DNA of 33,810 bases from Eubacterium sp. UBA4343 (GCA_002394235.1 DGTF01000009.1:1-33810), one strand, 5' to 3'; positions 24,510 to 32,464 are shown, counted from the stretch's first letter. Program-made: numbers and translations. Notes: generated from the sequence alone by a model not told the origin.

Positions 24510-25328
24510 TCAGTTCTGTCCCGGTTTCCACTCGCACTGTGCCTGCTCGTAATCGATGAGCTTTGTGATGGTCGGGTGGTCGGAGCATACCGCGCATCCA
24601 TCTCCGCGGGGCGGGAGCTTGATTGTGTGGAATTCGCCTTTCAGACCGTCAAAGGTCAGAAGTCTGCCGACCAGCAGGTCTCCGACACCTGTGATATATT
24701 TTACTGCTTCGAGTGCCTGCAGGGAACCTATGATTCCACCCATGGCACCGATGACTCCGGCCTGTTTGCAGGTCGGAACGGCGTCCTTCGGAGGAATCTC
24801 CTTAAATACACAGCGGTAGCAGGGGCCCTGGTGAGGAACGACTGTCATGAGTTGCCCCTTGAAGCGGATGATTCCTGCGTGAGAAAAGGGCTTATCCGCC
24901 ATGACGCAGGCATCGTTGATCAGGAATTTTGCGGGAAAATTGTCGGTTCCATCGATGACAAAATCGTAGTCGCGGATGATGTCCATGATGTTTTTGCTGG
25001 TGATGAAGTCATGGTAGGTTTGAACCTCGACGTCCGGGTTGATCGCATTCATGGTTTCCTTTGCGGATTCCACCTTCGGCTTTCCGATGTCATTTGTGGT
25101 ATGAATGACCTGTCTCTGAAGGTTGGAGAGATCAACATTATCGGCGTCGGCGATGCCGATTTTTCCGACACCGGCAGCAGCGAGATACATGGCTGCCGGT
25201 GCTCCGAGTCCGCCTGCACCGATGATCAGAACGCTTCCGTTCAGAAGCTTTTTCTGGCCCTTTACACCGATTTCTTTTAAGATAATATGTCTGGAATAAC
25301 GCTCCAGCTGCTCATTTGTGAATGGCAT
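24510..25328 (-). CDS. hcyF: E1-like adenylyltransferase of the sulfur carrier (HcyF-like, ThiF/MoeB family)
   Basis: A 272-residue protein with the nucleotide fold GAGGLGAPAAMYLAAAGVG, the Asp of ADADNVDLSNLQRQ, and GTDNFPAKFLINDAC. The zinc cysteines are CYRC and CAVC, and the candidate catalytic Cys lies in VPTCKQAGVIG. The family adenylates the C-terminal glycine of ubiquitin-like carriers so that sulfur can be attached. It starts 18 bases after the carrier gene with AGGAGG before the ATG, so the two are probably translationally coupled. It could serve ThiS or MoaD, but the protease and MetY neighbours favour HcyS. Confidence 0.93.
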   Translation of the reverse strand: MPFTNEQLERYSRHIILKEIGVKGQKKLLNGSVLIIGAGGLGAPAAMYLAAAGVGKIGIADADNVDLSNLQRQVIHTTNDIGKPKVESAKETMNAINPDVEVQTYHDFITSKNIMDIIRDYDFVIDGTDNFPAKFLINDACVMADKPFSHAGIIRFKGQLMTVVPHQGPCYRCVFKEIPPKDAVPTCKQAGVIGAMGGIIGSLQALEAVKYITGVGDLLVGRLLTFDGLKGEFHTIKLPPRGDGCAVCSDHPTITKLIDYEQAQCEWKPGQN

Positions 25329-25346
25329 TTTCCTTATCCTCCTGTC

Positions 25347-25556
25347 TTACATGCATCCGCCGCCCATGAAATAGAGGAATTCAACGACATCGCCCTCCTT
25401 CAGGTGTGTGGTGTCGAAGTCTGATTTCTGGGCAAACTCTTCGTTTACGGAGACACTTACGTATTCCGGCGTCTCCACGTTCTCCTGGCTGATCAGTTCT
25501 GAGATGGTAATGCCGTCCTTTACTTCCTTGGTTTCTCCGGATACTGTGATTTTCAT
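25347..25556 (-). CDS. hcyS: Ubiquitin-like sulfur carrier with masked diglycine (HcyS-like)
   Basis: A 69-residue beta-grasp protein of the ThiS/MoaD type: MKITVSGETKEVKDGITI at the start and VEFLYFMGGGCM at the end. Mature carriers end in Gly-Gly; here Cys-Met follows it, so the protein must be cut before adenylation. This fits the JAMM protease encoded two genes downstream. A thiocarboxylate on the exposed glycine would donate sulfur to MetY. AAGGAG is eight bases before the ATG. The gene is first of a tight set with hcyF. It could be called ThiS by simple search, but the tail argues against that. Confidence 0.9.
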   Translation of the reverse strand: MKITVSGETKEVKDGITISELISQENVETPEYVSVSVNEEFAQKSDFDTTHLKEGDVVEFLYFMGGGCM

Positions 25557-25600
25557 TTTTCTGTACTCCTTATCCTCTTTATTTTTTATCCTTTTTGATC

Positions 25601-25790
25601 GTGTAGATACCTTGAGTAAATGGTAATCGCTTTTGATGGTGTAAATACTTAGAGTAAACGGTAATCTCTTTTGATGGTGTAAATGTCTTGAGTAAACGTT
25701 TTCCCTGTTGAGCTTAGTTTAAAAGTCCTGAGTAAACGGTAAGCCATTTGATATTGTAAATACCTTGTACAAACTTTGACTCCCTCGTGT
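25601..25790. repeat. 38-bp tandem repeat between metY and hcyS
   Basis: Units with GTGTAAATACCTTGAGTAAACGG begin near 25601, 25639, 25677, 25717 and 25754. Spacing is 38, 38, 40 and 37 bases, and the outer copies are diverged. It lies upstream of the hcyS ribosome site, in a 254-base gap that has no other visible feature. Confidence 0.85.
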
Positions 25791-25810
25791 GCTTCAGGAT
25801 GTGTCGGACA

Positions 25811-27037
25811 TCAGGAATTGCGGATCGCTTCGGTGAAATCGTCGATCAGGTCGTCAATGTTCTCGATTCCTACGCTGACGCGAATGGTGTCATCGAAGAC
25901 TCCGGCGGATTCCTTCTGCTCTTTTGTACTTCTGATGTAGAGCGTGGAATCGGGATGGATGGCCAGCGTGCGGATATCTCCGATATTACTGGCAATCACC
26001 GCGTATTTCAGGCTGTTGAGAATCCGGAAAGCCCGTTCTCTACTTCCTGTCCGGAAGGTGAGAATGCCGCCGCCGAAGCCCTTGAGCTGTGTGCGGCAAA
26101 GGTCTCTGTCAGGGCTGCTCTCAAGCAGAGGATAGTTGACCTTGATTCCATCGATGCCGTTCAGGGCTTCTGCCAGCCTGCTGGCGTTGCTGCAGATTCT
26201 CTCCATACGCAGCCCCAGAGTCTCGAGTCCGGCGATGTTCAAAAAGGCATTCGCCGGAGACAGGCAGCTTCCCATATTCTCCCAGATATCTGTGCGCAGG
26301 CGGATGGTATAAGCCAGATTTCCAAATTTCCGGTAGCCGTCAAGTGCCCGGAAACGGTCGAAATCCCATTTGAATTTTGCGGAATCTATGATGACACCGC
26401 TGATGGCATTCCCGTATCCGTTGATGTATTTGGAGGATGAGTGAACCACGATGTCTGCTCCAAGAGAGATCGGATTCACCAGGTAGGGGGTCGCAGTCGT
26501 CGAATCCGTCATCAGGGGGATTCCGTGTGCATGCGCAAAATCAGCAACCTTCCGGATATCAAGCACCCGAAGTCCCGGGTTCCCGATCACCTCACTGTAG
26601 ATCAGCTTTGTGTGATTGTTGATCAGCGGTTCGATTTCTTCCGGGGTGACGTGATTGACAAAATGTGTGGTGATTCCGAACTTTGTAAGGTCTTCAAAGA
26701 GATCGATGGAGCCTCCGTAAAGGCCGCTTCCCGCGATAATCTCATCTCCCGCGCAGAGCATATTCAGCAGAGCAAGGGTAATCGCGGACATGCCGGATGA
26801 GCAGGCAATGCATGCATTGCCACCCTCGAGCTCATTAATTCTCTGCTCAAAGGCAGCAACTGTCGGATTGCCTACTCTGCTGTATGCAAAACCGGCGGCT
26901 TTGTGCTGAAATACCTTTGCCTGCTCTTCTGCTGTGTCGAATCGGAAAGCGGTTACCTGAGAGATCGGAGGAAGGATTGCGCTGTCAGGATACTTGCGGA
27001 CAGCTTTTCCATGAAGAAGCCTGGTGTTAAATTCCAT
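25811..27037 (-). CDS. metY: O-acetylhomoserine sulfhydrylase-type PLP enzyme (MetY)
   Basis: A 408-residue Cys/Met metabolism PLP enzyme. Key parts are FAYSRVGNPTVAAFEQRINELEGG, SSGMSAI, SGLYGGSIDLF, TDSTTATPYLVNPISLGADIVVHSSSKYINGYGN with the PLP lysine at 203, and the C-terminal RVSVGIENIDDLIDDF. It should make homocysteine from O-acetylhomoserine. With HcyS, HcyF and HcyD next to it, sulfur would come as a protein thiocarboxylate and not free sulfide, as in Wolinella. GCGAGG lies seven bases before the ATG. It is the first gene of the unit and has its own strong promoter. Confidence 0.93.
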   Translation of the reverse strand: MEFNTRLLHGKAVRKYPDSAILPPISQVTAFRFDTAEEQAKVFQHKAAGFAYSRVGNPTVAAFEQRINELEGGNACIACSSGMSAITLALLNMLCAGDEIIAGSGLYGGSIDLFEDLTKFGITTHFVNHVTPEEIEPLINNHTKLIYSEVIGNPGLRVLDIRKVADFAHAHGIPLMTDSTTATPYLVNPISLGADIVVHSSSKYINGYGNAISGVIIDSAKFKWDFDRFRALDGYRKFGNLAYTIRLRTDIWENMGSCLSPANAFLNIAGLETLGLRMERICSNASRLAEALNGIDGIKVNYPLLESSPDRDLCRTQLKGFGGGILTFRTGSRERAFRILNSLKYAVIASNIGDIRTLAIHPDSTLYIRSTKEQKESAGVFDDTIRVSVGIENIDDLIDDFTEAIRNS

Positions 27038-27059
27038 TAGTGATCCTCGCCTTATTATT

Positions 27060-27086
27060 ATACTACAATTCCTATTTGCATAGTAT
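27060..27086. promoter_or_regulatory. Candidate operator before metY (Rrf2/CymR-like)
   Basis: ATACTA and TAGTAT are perfect arms 15 bases apart, enclosing a GGAATT core on the minus strand. It lies about 10-36 bases after the predicted transcript start, a usual repressor position. CymR-type cysteine regulators of Firmicutes bind AT-rich dyads with GGAATT, which is the reason for the suggestion. Confidence 0.45.
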
Positions 27087-27102
27087 GAAATATGTTGAGT
27101 AA

Positions 27103-27131
27103 ATTCTACACTTGTTCAGGCATAATGTCAA
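27103..27131 (-). promoter_or_regulatory. Promoter of the metY operon
   Basis: Minus strand TTGACA, 17 bases, TAGAAT: a full -35 box, five of six in the -10, and ideal spacing. Transcription would start near 27096 and read metY, hcyS, hcyF, hcyD, the reductase and the TusA-like gene. Confidence 0.85.
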
Positions 27132-27168
27132 CGGCTGATTGGCATTTTCCACCAATGAGGCCGTTGAC
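27127..27168. promoter_or_regulatory. Dyad overlapping the metY -35 box
   Basis: GTCAACGGC and GCCGTTGAC are perfect nine-base arms with an inner TTGG/CCAA pair. One arm covers the -35 box of metY. It may be a second operator or a hairpin that ends rnhA transcripts, though no T run follows on the minus strand. Confidence 0.6.
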
Positions 27169-27258
27169 TGGCATTTTTCGTCAGGATTTTCGAGGGGATT
27201 ATGCAGAAAGGGAAAAAATAAGATTGGAAGACGTGCAATGGGGTTTTTCGAGAGGAGA

Positions 27259-27295
27259 GGTTAACCGATCCGCGGGACGGTCGGACCGGGTTAAC
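27259..27295. other. Dyad after the rnhA-end element
   Basis: GGTTAACC and GGGTTAAC with an inner CCG/CGG pair form an imperfect hairpin next to copy C of the 101-bp element. There is no T run on the minus strand. With the other sites here it accounts for most of the 349-base gap between metY and rnhA; I see no gene in it. Confidence 0.45.
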
Positions 27296-27297
27296 TG

Positions 27298-27398
27298 ATT
27301 TACGCGAACAGTGAGCCGCAGCCGAATGCGAAGTATTCGTGTGCGGCGAGCGTCGCGATAGCGAGATAAAACTCGCGCAGCGTGTTTTATCTCGTTCC
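27298..27398 (-). repeat. 101-bp two-hairpin element, copy C, overlapping rnhA
   Basis: Identical to copies A and B. It is sense to rnhA, and its first bases, GGAACGAGATAA, supply the last codons and the TAA of that gene. The element thus changed or set the C-terminus of RNase HI. Confidence 0.95.
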
Positions 27399-27863
27399 GG
27401 GATCGACGGAGAGATCATCGCCGTCTGCCGCTCCTGTTGCCAGTCTGTCACAGCGCTCGTTTAGTTCGTTGCCGTCATGGCCTCTGACCCAGACGAAGGT
27501 TACATTGTGCGGCTTTTTGGCTTCGAGCAGCCGCTTCCAGAGATCGATGTTCTTGACCGGTTCGTTCTTCCCTCTCTTCCATCCCTTCCGGATCCAGGAG
27601 TCGATCCAGTGCTGATTGAAGGCATTGACAAGATACTGGGAATCGGAATGAAGGGTTACGTCGCAGGGCCGCGTGAGGGCCTCAAGTCCTGCGATTGCTG
27701 CCATCAGCTCCATCCGGTTGTTGGTTGTTTTTCTGTAGCCGCGGGAGAACTCCCTCTCGTGAAGCTGTCCCTGACTGTCGACGTACTGCAGAACGCATCC
27801 GTATCCGCCAGGACCATCAGGATTTCCGCGAGCGGCACCGTCAGTGTATATTTCTACGTGCAT
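27387..27863 (-). CDS. rnhA: Ribonuclease HI
   Basis: A 158-residue RNase H that cuts RNA in RNA-DNA hybrids. The metal-binding residues are visible: Asp8 in IYTDGAARGNPDGPGGYG, Glu52 in TNNRMELMAA, Asp74 in LHSDSQYLVNAF, and the final Asp in GHDGNELNERCDRLA. The basic handle segment WIRKGWKRGKNEPVKNIDLW is present. Length is standard (about 150-160). GGAGGAAG is the ribosome site. The last residues (PGTR) and the stop are formed by copy C of the 101-bp element, after the catalytic core, so activity should remain. The gene follows the hem operon terminator. Confidence 0.96.
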   Translation of the reverse strand: MHVEIYTDGAARGNPDGPGGYGCVLQYVDSQGQLHEREFSRGYRKTTNNRMELMAAIAGLEALTRPCDVTLHSDSQYLVNAFNQHWIDSWIRKGWKRGKNEPVKNIDLWKRLLEAKKPHNVTFVWVRGHDGNELNERCDRLATGAADGDDLSVDPGTR

Positions 27864-27944
27864 ATATCTTCCTCCAGTATTGTGGCGGAGGGCTTTTTGT
27901 CAGCCAGGACCAATTGATGTTTCAAGTTGGAATTTACGGGGCAC

Positions 27945-27982
27945 CATCTTGTAATATAATTGGATTGTTTATTTTCTGATCG
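27945..27982 (+). repeat. 38-bp dispersed repeat, copy 1
   Basis: CATCTTGTAATATAATTGG and the following TTGTTTATTTTCTGA block match the minus strand of 32465-32502 at 33 of 38 positions. It lies between the hem operon terminator and rnhA. Its function is not clear; no good promoter boxes could be fitted. Confidence 0.8.
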
Positions 27983-28036
27983 TTGTAGTAGTGAATCCGC
28001 ATTGCGGCGGGGCAGCGGCTGCGCGTATGCGGTATG

Positions 28037-28066
28037 CGAAAAAAACCGCAGATCATACATGATCGG
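28037..28066 (-). terminator. Terminator after hemL
   Basis: On the minus strand GATCAT and ATGATC form perfect arms with a two-base loop, flanked by CGCC and TGCGG that pair in part. Seven T follow. It ends the hemC-cobA/hemD-hemB-hemL transcript 47 bases after the hemL stop. Confidence 0.75.
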
Positions 28067-28112
28067 CGCAGCCGGATGCGCGAGCATTTCTTTTTGATGA
28101 AGCTGCCGGATT

Positions 28113-29432
28113 TTACAGATCGCTTTCGATCTCGTCCCGGCGTGTTTTCGCGTAAGCTTCGAAGGTGTCCAGTGTATACTGGATGATATCATCGGTATGA
28201 GCCAGGGAGAGGAACATAGCTTCGAACTGAGATGGAGCCACGTTGATGTCATGCTCCAGCATGAAGCGGAAGTAACGGGCAAATTCCCCGGTATCTGCTG
28301 TTTTGGCGATGGAATAATTGGTAACCTCCGCATCGGTGAAGAAGACAGAACCTAGTGAGCCGATATGGTTTACGGTCGCCGGAAGCTCATATCGGCGGAT
28401 GATTTCCTTCATTCCTTCATACAGTTTGTCTGCATTGGCGGAGAGAACGGCATAATCCCCGCGGTTTTCGTAGAGAATCTTCAGCTGGGCAAGTCCCGCC
28501 GCCATTGCTACCGGGTTGCCTGAAAGAGTGCCTGCCTGGTATACCGGACCGAGCGGGGCAACCATTTCCATGATGTCTCTTCTGCCGCCGTATGCACCTA
28601 CCGGCATACCGCCTCCGATGATTTTGCCGTAGGTCACGAGGTCGGGGGTGATTCCAAACACTTCTGCTGCTCCGCCGAACGCGAGTCGGAATCCGGTGAT
28701 TACCTCATCGAAGATCAGGAGTGCATGGTATTTGGTGCAGAGCTCGCGGAGTCCCTGCAGAAAGCCCTGCTGCGGCGGAACCACGCCCATATTTGCGGCG
28801 ACAGGCTCGACGATGACACAGGCGATCTCATCTTTGTTTGCCTTGAAAAGCTCTTCAACACTCGCAATATCATTGTAGACCGCACTAAGGGTGTCCTGCG
28901 TGCAGCCTTCCGGAACACCGGCGCTGCCGGGGATACCCTGTGTCATCAGTCCGGAACCGGCGTCCACGAGAAGGCAGTCACTGTGACCATGGTAGTTGCC
29001 GGCGAATTTGATGACCTTGTTTTTGCCGGTGTACCCTCTGGCAAGGCGGATGGCGCTCATGACAGCCTCTGTGCCGGAGTTCACCATGCGGATCATGTCA
29101 ACGTGAGGAATCCGCTCACAGATATATTCCGCGATTTCCACCTCAAGCTCCGTCGGGGTGCCAAAACTGAGGCCGTTCTCCGCGGTGCGGACGACCGCGT
29201 CAAGGACTTCGCTGTTGTTGTGTCCGAGGATCATCGGACCCCAGGAGCAGATGTAGTCGATATATTTGCTGCCATCCACATCAAAAATATACGGGCCGGT
29301 GGAACCCTGGATAAATCTGGGGGTCATCCCGACATTCTGCCAGGAGCGTACCGGAGAGTTTACGCCTCCGGGAATCACTTTCTGTGCCCGTTCCATCAGA
29401 ACTTCGGAGCGGTTCTTCTTTTGTTCTGCCAT
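28113..29432 (-). CDS. hemL: Glutamate-1-semialdehyde 2,1-aminomutase
   Basis: A 439-residue PLP enzyme that makes 5-aminolevulinate in the C5 pathway. PGGVNSPVRSW, SWGPMILGHN, RMVNSGTEAVMSAIRLARGYTGKNKVIKF, NYHGHSD, LIFDEVITGFR, and the PLP lysine in YGKIIGGGMPVGAYGG are all canonical. Length is usual (about 425-440). AAAGGATG lies just before the ATG. It is the last gene of the haem-precursor unit and is separated from hemB by 215 bases in which I see no clear element. Glutamyl-tRNA reductase (hemA), the step before, is not in the window and may lie upstream of hemC. Confidence 0.97.
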   Translation of the reverse strand: MAEQKKNRSEVLMERAQKVIPGGVNSPVRSWQNVGMTPRFIQGSTGPYIFDVDGSKYIDYICSWGPMILGHNNSEVLDAVVRTAENGLSFGTPTELEVEIAEYICERIPHVDMIRMVNSGTEAVMSAIRLARGYTGKNKVIKFAGNYHGHSDCLLVDAGSGLMTQGIPGSAGVPEGCTQDTLSAVYNDIASVEELFKANKDEIACVIVEPVAANMGVVPPQQGFLQGLRELCTKYHALLIFDEVITGFRLAFGGAAEVFGITPDLVTYGKIIGGGMPVGAYGGRRDIMEMVAPLGPVYQAGTLSGNPVAMAAGLAQLKILYENRGDYAVLSANADKLYEGMKEIIRRYELPATVNHIGSLGSVFFTDAEVTNYSIAKTADTGEFARYFRFMLEHDINVAPSQFEAMFLSLAHTDDIIQYTLDTFEAYAKTRRDEIESDL

Positions 29433-29647
29433 GATGATTCATCCTTTCTTGTTGATAAATCTGCGGGCGCCTTCTTTCGGTGCCATGCAGAAGATTATCG
29501 ATAATTAATATGAGGCTGTTCAGATGAAACTGCAGCCAGATATCGCTGCATGTCCGTTACGGCGACGCCGGAGACGATCATGCAGCGGTCTGCAGTGTGC
29601 TTCGAGGTGAAGTGGTTTTGCTGCGATTCAGACAATGTTTAAGCGGA

Positions 29648-30631
29648 TCAGCCGATGACGCCTTCGTCGATGAGACGGGCGATCCGTTCCGCATAATAGG
29701 TGATGTAGATCTGTGCGCCGGCGCGGAAGGCGGATACGGCCATTTCGCCGACGATGCGGTCTTCGTCGATCCATCCGTTCTGTGCGGCTGCCTTGACCAT
29801 GGCATACTCGCCGCTGACACTGTAACAGGCAACCGGAACATTCACGACGTCGTGTACTTTCGTCAGGACATCGAGGAACGACATAGCCGGTTTCACCATG
29901 ACGATGTCCGCACCCTCTTCCACATCGGTGAGAGCCTCCTTGATGCCCTCGCGTACGTTGTGGAAGTCCATCTGATAGGTCTTGCGGTCTCCGAATTTCG
30001 GCGCGGAATCCGCGGCGTCACGGAAGGGACCGTAGAAGGCGGAAGCGTATTTTACCGCATAGGACATGATCGGTACTCTGGAATAGCCGTTTTCATCCAG
30101 CTTTCTGCGGATAGCCAGTACCCGGCCATCCATCATGTCAGATGGTGCAACCATGTCCGCACCTGCTTCCGCGTGAGAAAGAGCGGTTTTTGCGAGAAGT
30201 TCAAGCGTCGGATCATTGTCCACGTCGTTTCCGTTCAGGACGCCGCAGTGGCCGTGCGAGGTGTACTCACACATGCAGACGTCCGTGATATAATACATAT
30301 CCGGTACAGCCTTCTTTGCTGCCCGGAGGGCTCTCTGGACAATTCCGTTGCTGTCATAGGCTCCGGAGCCAATTTCGTCCTTCTGATCGGGAATGCCGAA
30401 GATCATGACGGAGGAGACACCATGAGCGAGGAGCTCTTTCAGCTTCACAATAAAGGTGTCGATGCTGTAGCGGTACTGGCCGGGCATGGAAGGAATTTCT
30501 TCTGTGATACCCTCTCCTTCCATGACAAAAATCGGATATACCAGAGAGGACTTGTCAAGTCTGGTTTCACGCACCATTTTGCGGATGACTGAATTTTCGC
30601 GCAGACGGCGCGGTCTCTTTATCATTTCCAT
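29648..30631 (-). CDS. hemB: Delta-aminolevulinic acid dehydratase (porphobilinogen synthase)
   Basis: A 327-residue enzyme that condenses two aminolevulinates to porphobilinogen. Seen are RPRRLRENSVIRKMVRET, the metal-binding CMCEYTSHGHCGVL, MVAPSDMMDGRV, the first active lysine in MSYAVKYASAFYGPFRDAADS, and the second in VKPAMSFLDVL. Cysteine ligands point to a zinc-dependent form. Length is typical (about 320-330). It follows cobA-hemD on the same strand after a 234-base gap with a tandem repeat. Confidence 0.98.
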   Translation of the reverse strand: MEMIKRPRRLRENSVIRKMVRETRLDKSSLVYPIFVMEGEGITEEIPSMPGQYRYSIDTFIVKLKELLAHGVSSVMIFGIPDQKDEIGSGAYDSNGIVQRALRAAKKAVPDMYYITDVCMCEYTSHGHCGVLNGNDVDNDPTLELLAKTALSHAEAGADMVAPSDMMDGRVLAIRRKLDENGYSRVPIMSYAVKYASAFYGPFRDAADSAPKFGDRKTYQMDFHNVREGIKEALTDVEEGADIVMVKPAMSFLDVLTKVHDVVNVPVACYSVSGEYAMVKAAAQNGWIDEDRIVGEMAVSAFRAGAQIYITYYAERIARLIDEGVIG

Positions 30632-30728
30632 TGCAATTGCCTCTTTTCTTGTTTATTAATCGTATCATAGCACGCTTCTGAAGCGCTTGCCAGTGTGTCG
30701 GAGAATTCTGTGGACATGGGCCCTTATG

Positions 30729-30890
30729 CCGGAGCGTCAGCCGTTGTGCCTGCAGGTGCGAACAGCTTTCACTACGGATAGCCGAATTTGTTTGTTAGTT
30801 GTTGTGCCTGCAGGTGAGTGTGGCTTTCACTATGGATATCCAGAGGTTGTCCGGCAGCCGGAGCGTCAGCCGTTCTGTCTGTAGTGATCG
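30729..30890. repeat. Three-copy repeat at the end of cobA-hemD
   Basis: GTTGTGCCTGCAGGTG begins at 30743 and 30801, and a diverged copy, GTTCTGTCTGTAGTG, at 30872. CCGGAGCGTCAGCCGTT occurs at 30729 and 30858. The copy at 30858-30890 encodes the last residues and the TGA of cobA-hemD, so the array again grew from a gene end. A GCTTTCACTA block is shared by the first two units. Confidence 0.85.
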
Positions 30891-32377
30891 TGTACCCGGA
30901 TGATCAGTTCCAGAAGGCTGTCAATGGTCGCCTTATCCGCGCAAAAGGTCTCCATCCCGGCGGCATCAGCGGCAGCCTGTGTCTGCCTTCCGATGCAGGC
31001 GGCTTTTACAAGGCTCATGTCGAGGTCGGGATTCGCGGCCAGGAACGCCTTGACGCCGGAGGAGCTGGTGAAGGCGGCACAGTCGATCTCACCATGTTCG
31101 AAGAGCTCTGTTTCGTTCACGGCTTCGGACTTAAGGGGTACGGTGTGATAGGTGGGAATGTCGTCGACAGCAAAGTCCTTTAGTTTTTCAAGGATTGCCT
31201 TGCTGCCGATTTCCGCCCTCGGCAGCAGAATCCGGTCGTCCGGATCTGCCTTGCGGGCGATCCATTCTCCGAGAGCTTCTCCGTCATAGCGCGGAGGAAT
31301 CAGGTCGGGGATCAGTCCGTATTTTCCGAGCTCATTAGCCGTGCCCTTTCCGATGGAGGCGATTTTTAGACCGGCGAGATTCCGGATATCTACTTCTGAG
31401 GTGCGCATCTGATCGAAGAAGATTTTAACGCCGCTAGGACTGGTAAAGGCGATCCATTGATAGTCCCGAAGGTTCTGGATGGCGTGGATCAGCTTCAGAT
31501 TGTTTTCAATCGGAACGGTCGCGATGGACGGAACCTCAAGGACGTCAGCGCCCTGCGCTCTGAGCTTTGCGGCCATCTCGGAGGAGAGACCTCTTGGACG
31601 CGTCACAAGAACCCGGAAGCCGGACAGCGGAAGCTTCTCGTACCATTCGAAGGTATCCGCCAGCGTGCAGACCTTGCCGACCACAATGATAGCCGGTGTC
31701 TCCACACCCTGCTTTTTTACTTCATCCGGGAGTGTGGAGACGGTGGCGATGATTCTCTTCTGGCGTGCTGTGGTACCTTTCTGGAGCACCGCTGCCGGCA
31801 TGTCCGGTTCCATTCCGGCATCCAGAAGTCCCTTGCAGATATCGTTGAGGGAGGCGATTCCCATGAGAAAAACGAGGGTTCCCTTTGTCTGTACGAGGGC
31901 GTGGAAATCGATGTCATAGACATCACCGGCTTTTTTGTGTCCGGTGATGATATGAAGGGACGAGGTGAAATCTCTGTGCGTGACCGGAATACCATTGTAC
32001 GAGGGAACCGCGATCGGCGAGGTGATGCCGGGAACGACCTCAAAGGGGATGCCGTTCTCGGCCAGGAGCTCCAGTTCCTCTCCGCCTCGTCCGAAAAGGA
32101 AGGGATCTCCCCCCTTCAGGCGGACCACCCGGTTTCCCTTCTGCGCTTCTTCCAGAATCAGCTCATTCATCTTCCACTGAGGCATGGTGTGGTGGCTGGA
32201 CCTTTTTCCGACATTGATGGTGCGCGCGGTGTCGGGAATCATGGCAAGCACACCGGGACCCACGAGGCTGTCGTACAGCACCACATCTGCATTCTGAAGG
32301 ACTTCTTTTCCCTTGATTGTGAACAGGCCCTGGTCTCCGGGGCCGGCTCCTACGAGCCATACTTTACCTTTCTTCAT
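30866..32377 (-). CDS. cobA-hemD: Fused uroporphyrinogen-III methyltransferase and uroporphyrinogen-III synthase
   Basis: A 503-residue bifunctional protein. Residues 1 to about 245 are the SAM-dependent methyltransferase (SUMT): VWLVGAGPGDQGLFTIKG, LYDSLVGPGVL, VRLKGGDPFLFGRGGEE, PGITSPIAVPSYNGIPVTHRD and ITGHK. The rest, from about SGFRVLVTRPRGLSSEMAAKL, is HemD, including WIAFTSPSGVKIFF and CAAFTSSSGVKAFL. It closes the tetrapyrrole ring and makes precorrin-2, the branch to sirohaem and B12. Such fusions are common in anaerobic Firmicutes. No precorrin-2 dehydrogenase or chelatase is in the window. Its 3' end lies in a tandem repeat. Confidence 0.96.
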   Translation of the reverse strand: MKKGKVWLVGAGPGDQGLFTIKGKEVLQNADVVLYDSLVGPGVLAMIPDTARTINVGKRSSHHTMPQWKMNELILEEAQKGNRVVRLKGGDPFLFGRGGEELELLAENGIPFEVVPGITSPIAVPSYNGIPVTHRDFTSSLHIITGHKKAGDVYDIDFHALVQTKGTLVFLMGIASLNDICKGLLDAGMEPDMPAAVLQKGTTARQKRIIATVSTLPDEVKKQGVETPAIIVVGKVCTLADTFEWYEKLPLSGFRVLVTRPRGLSSEMAAKLRAQGADVLEVPSIATVPIENNLKLIHAIQNLRDYQWIAFTSPSGVKIFFDQMRTSEVDIRNLAGLKIASIGKGTANELGKYGLIPDLIPPRYDGEALGEWIARKADPDDRILLPRAEIGSKAILEKLKDFAVDDIPTYHTVPLKSEAVNETELFEHGEIDCAAFTSSSGVKAFLAANPDLDMSLVKAACIGRQTQAAADAAGMETFCADKATIDSLLELIIRVHDHYRQNG

Positions 32378-32464
32378 TTCTTGATTCCGTACCTTTCTTG
32401 CGATTGTGTCTTTTCATATTTGCGATTTTCCTGGATCTGTGTTTTTGGTGGATCTGTAGCAGAA

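Noticed and set aside
29433..29647. Short minus-strand frame with MIVSGVAVTDMQRYL between hemB and hemL
   Set aside because: It has 28 codons, no ribosome site and no known relatives; more likely spacer.
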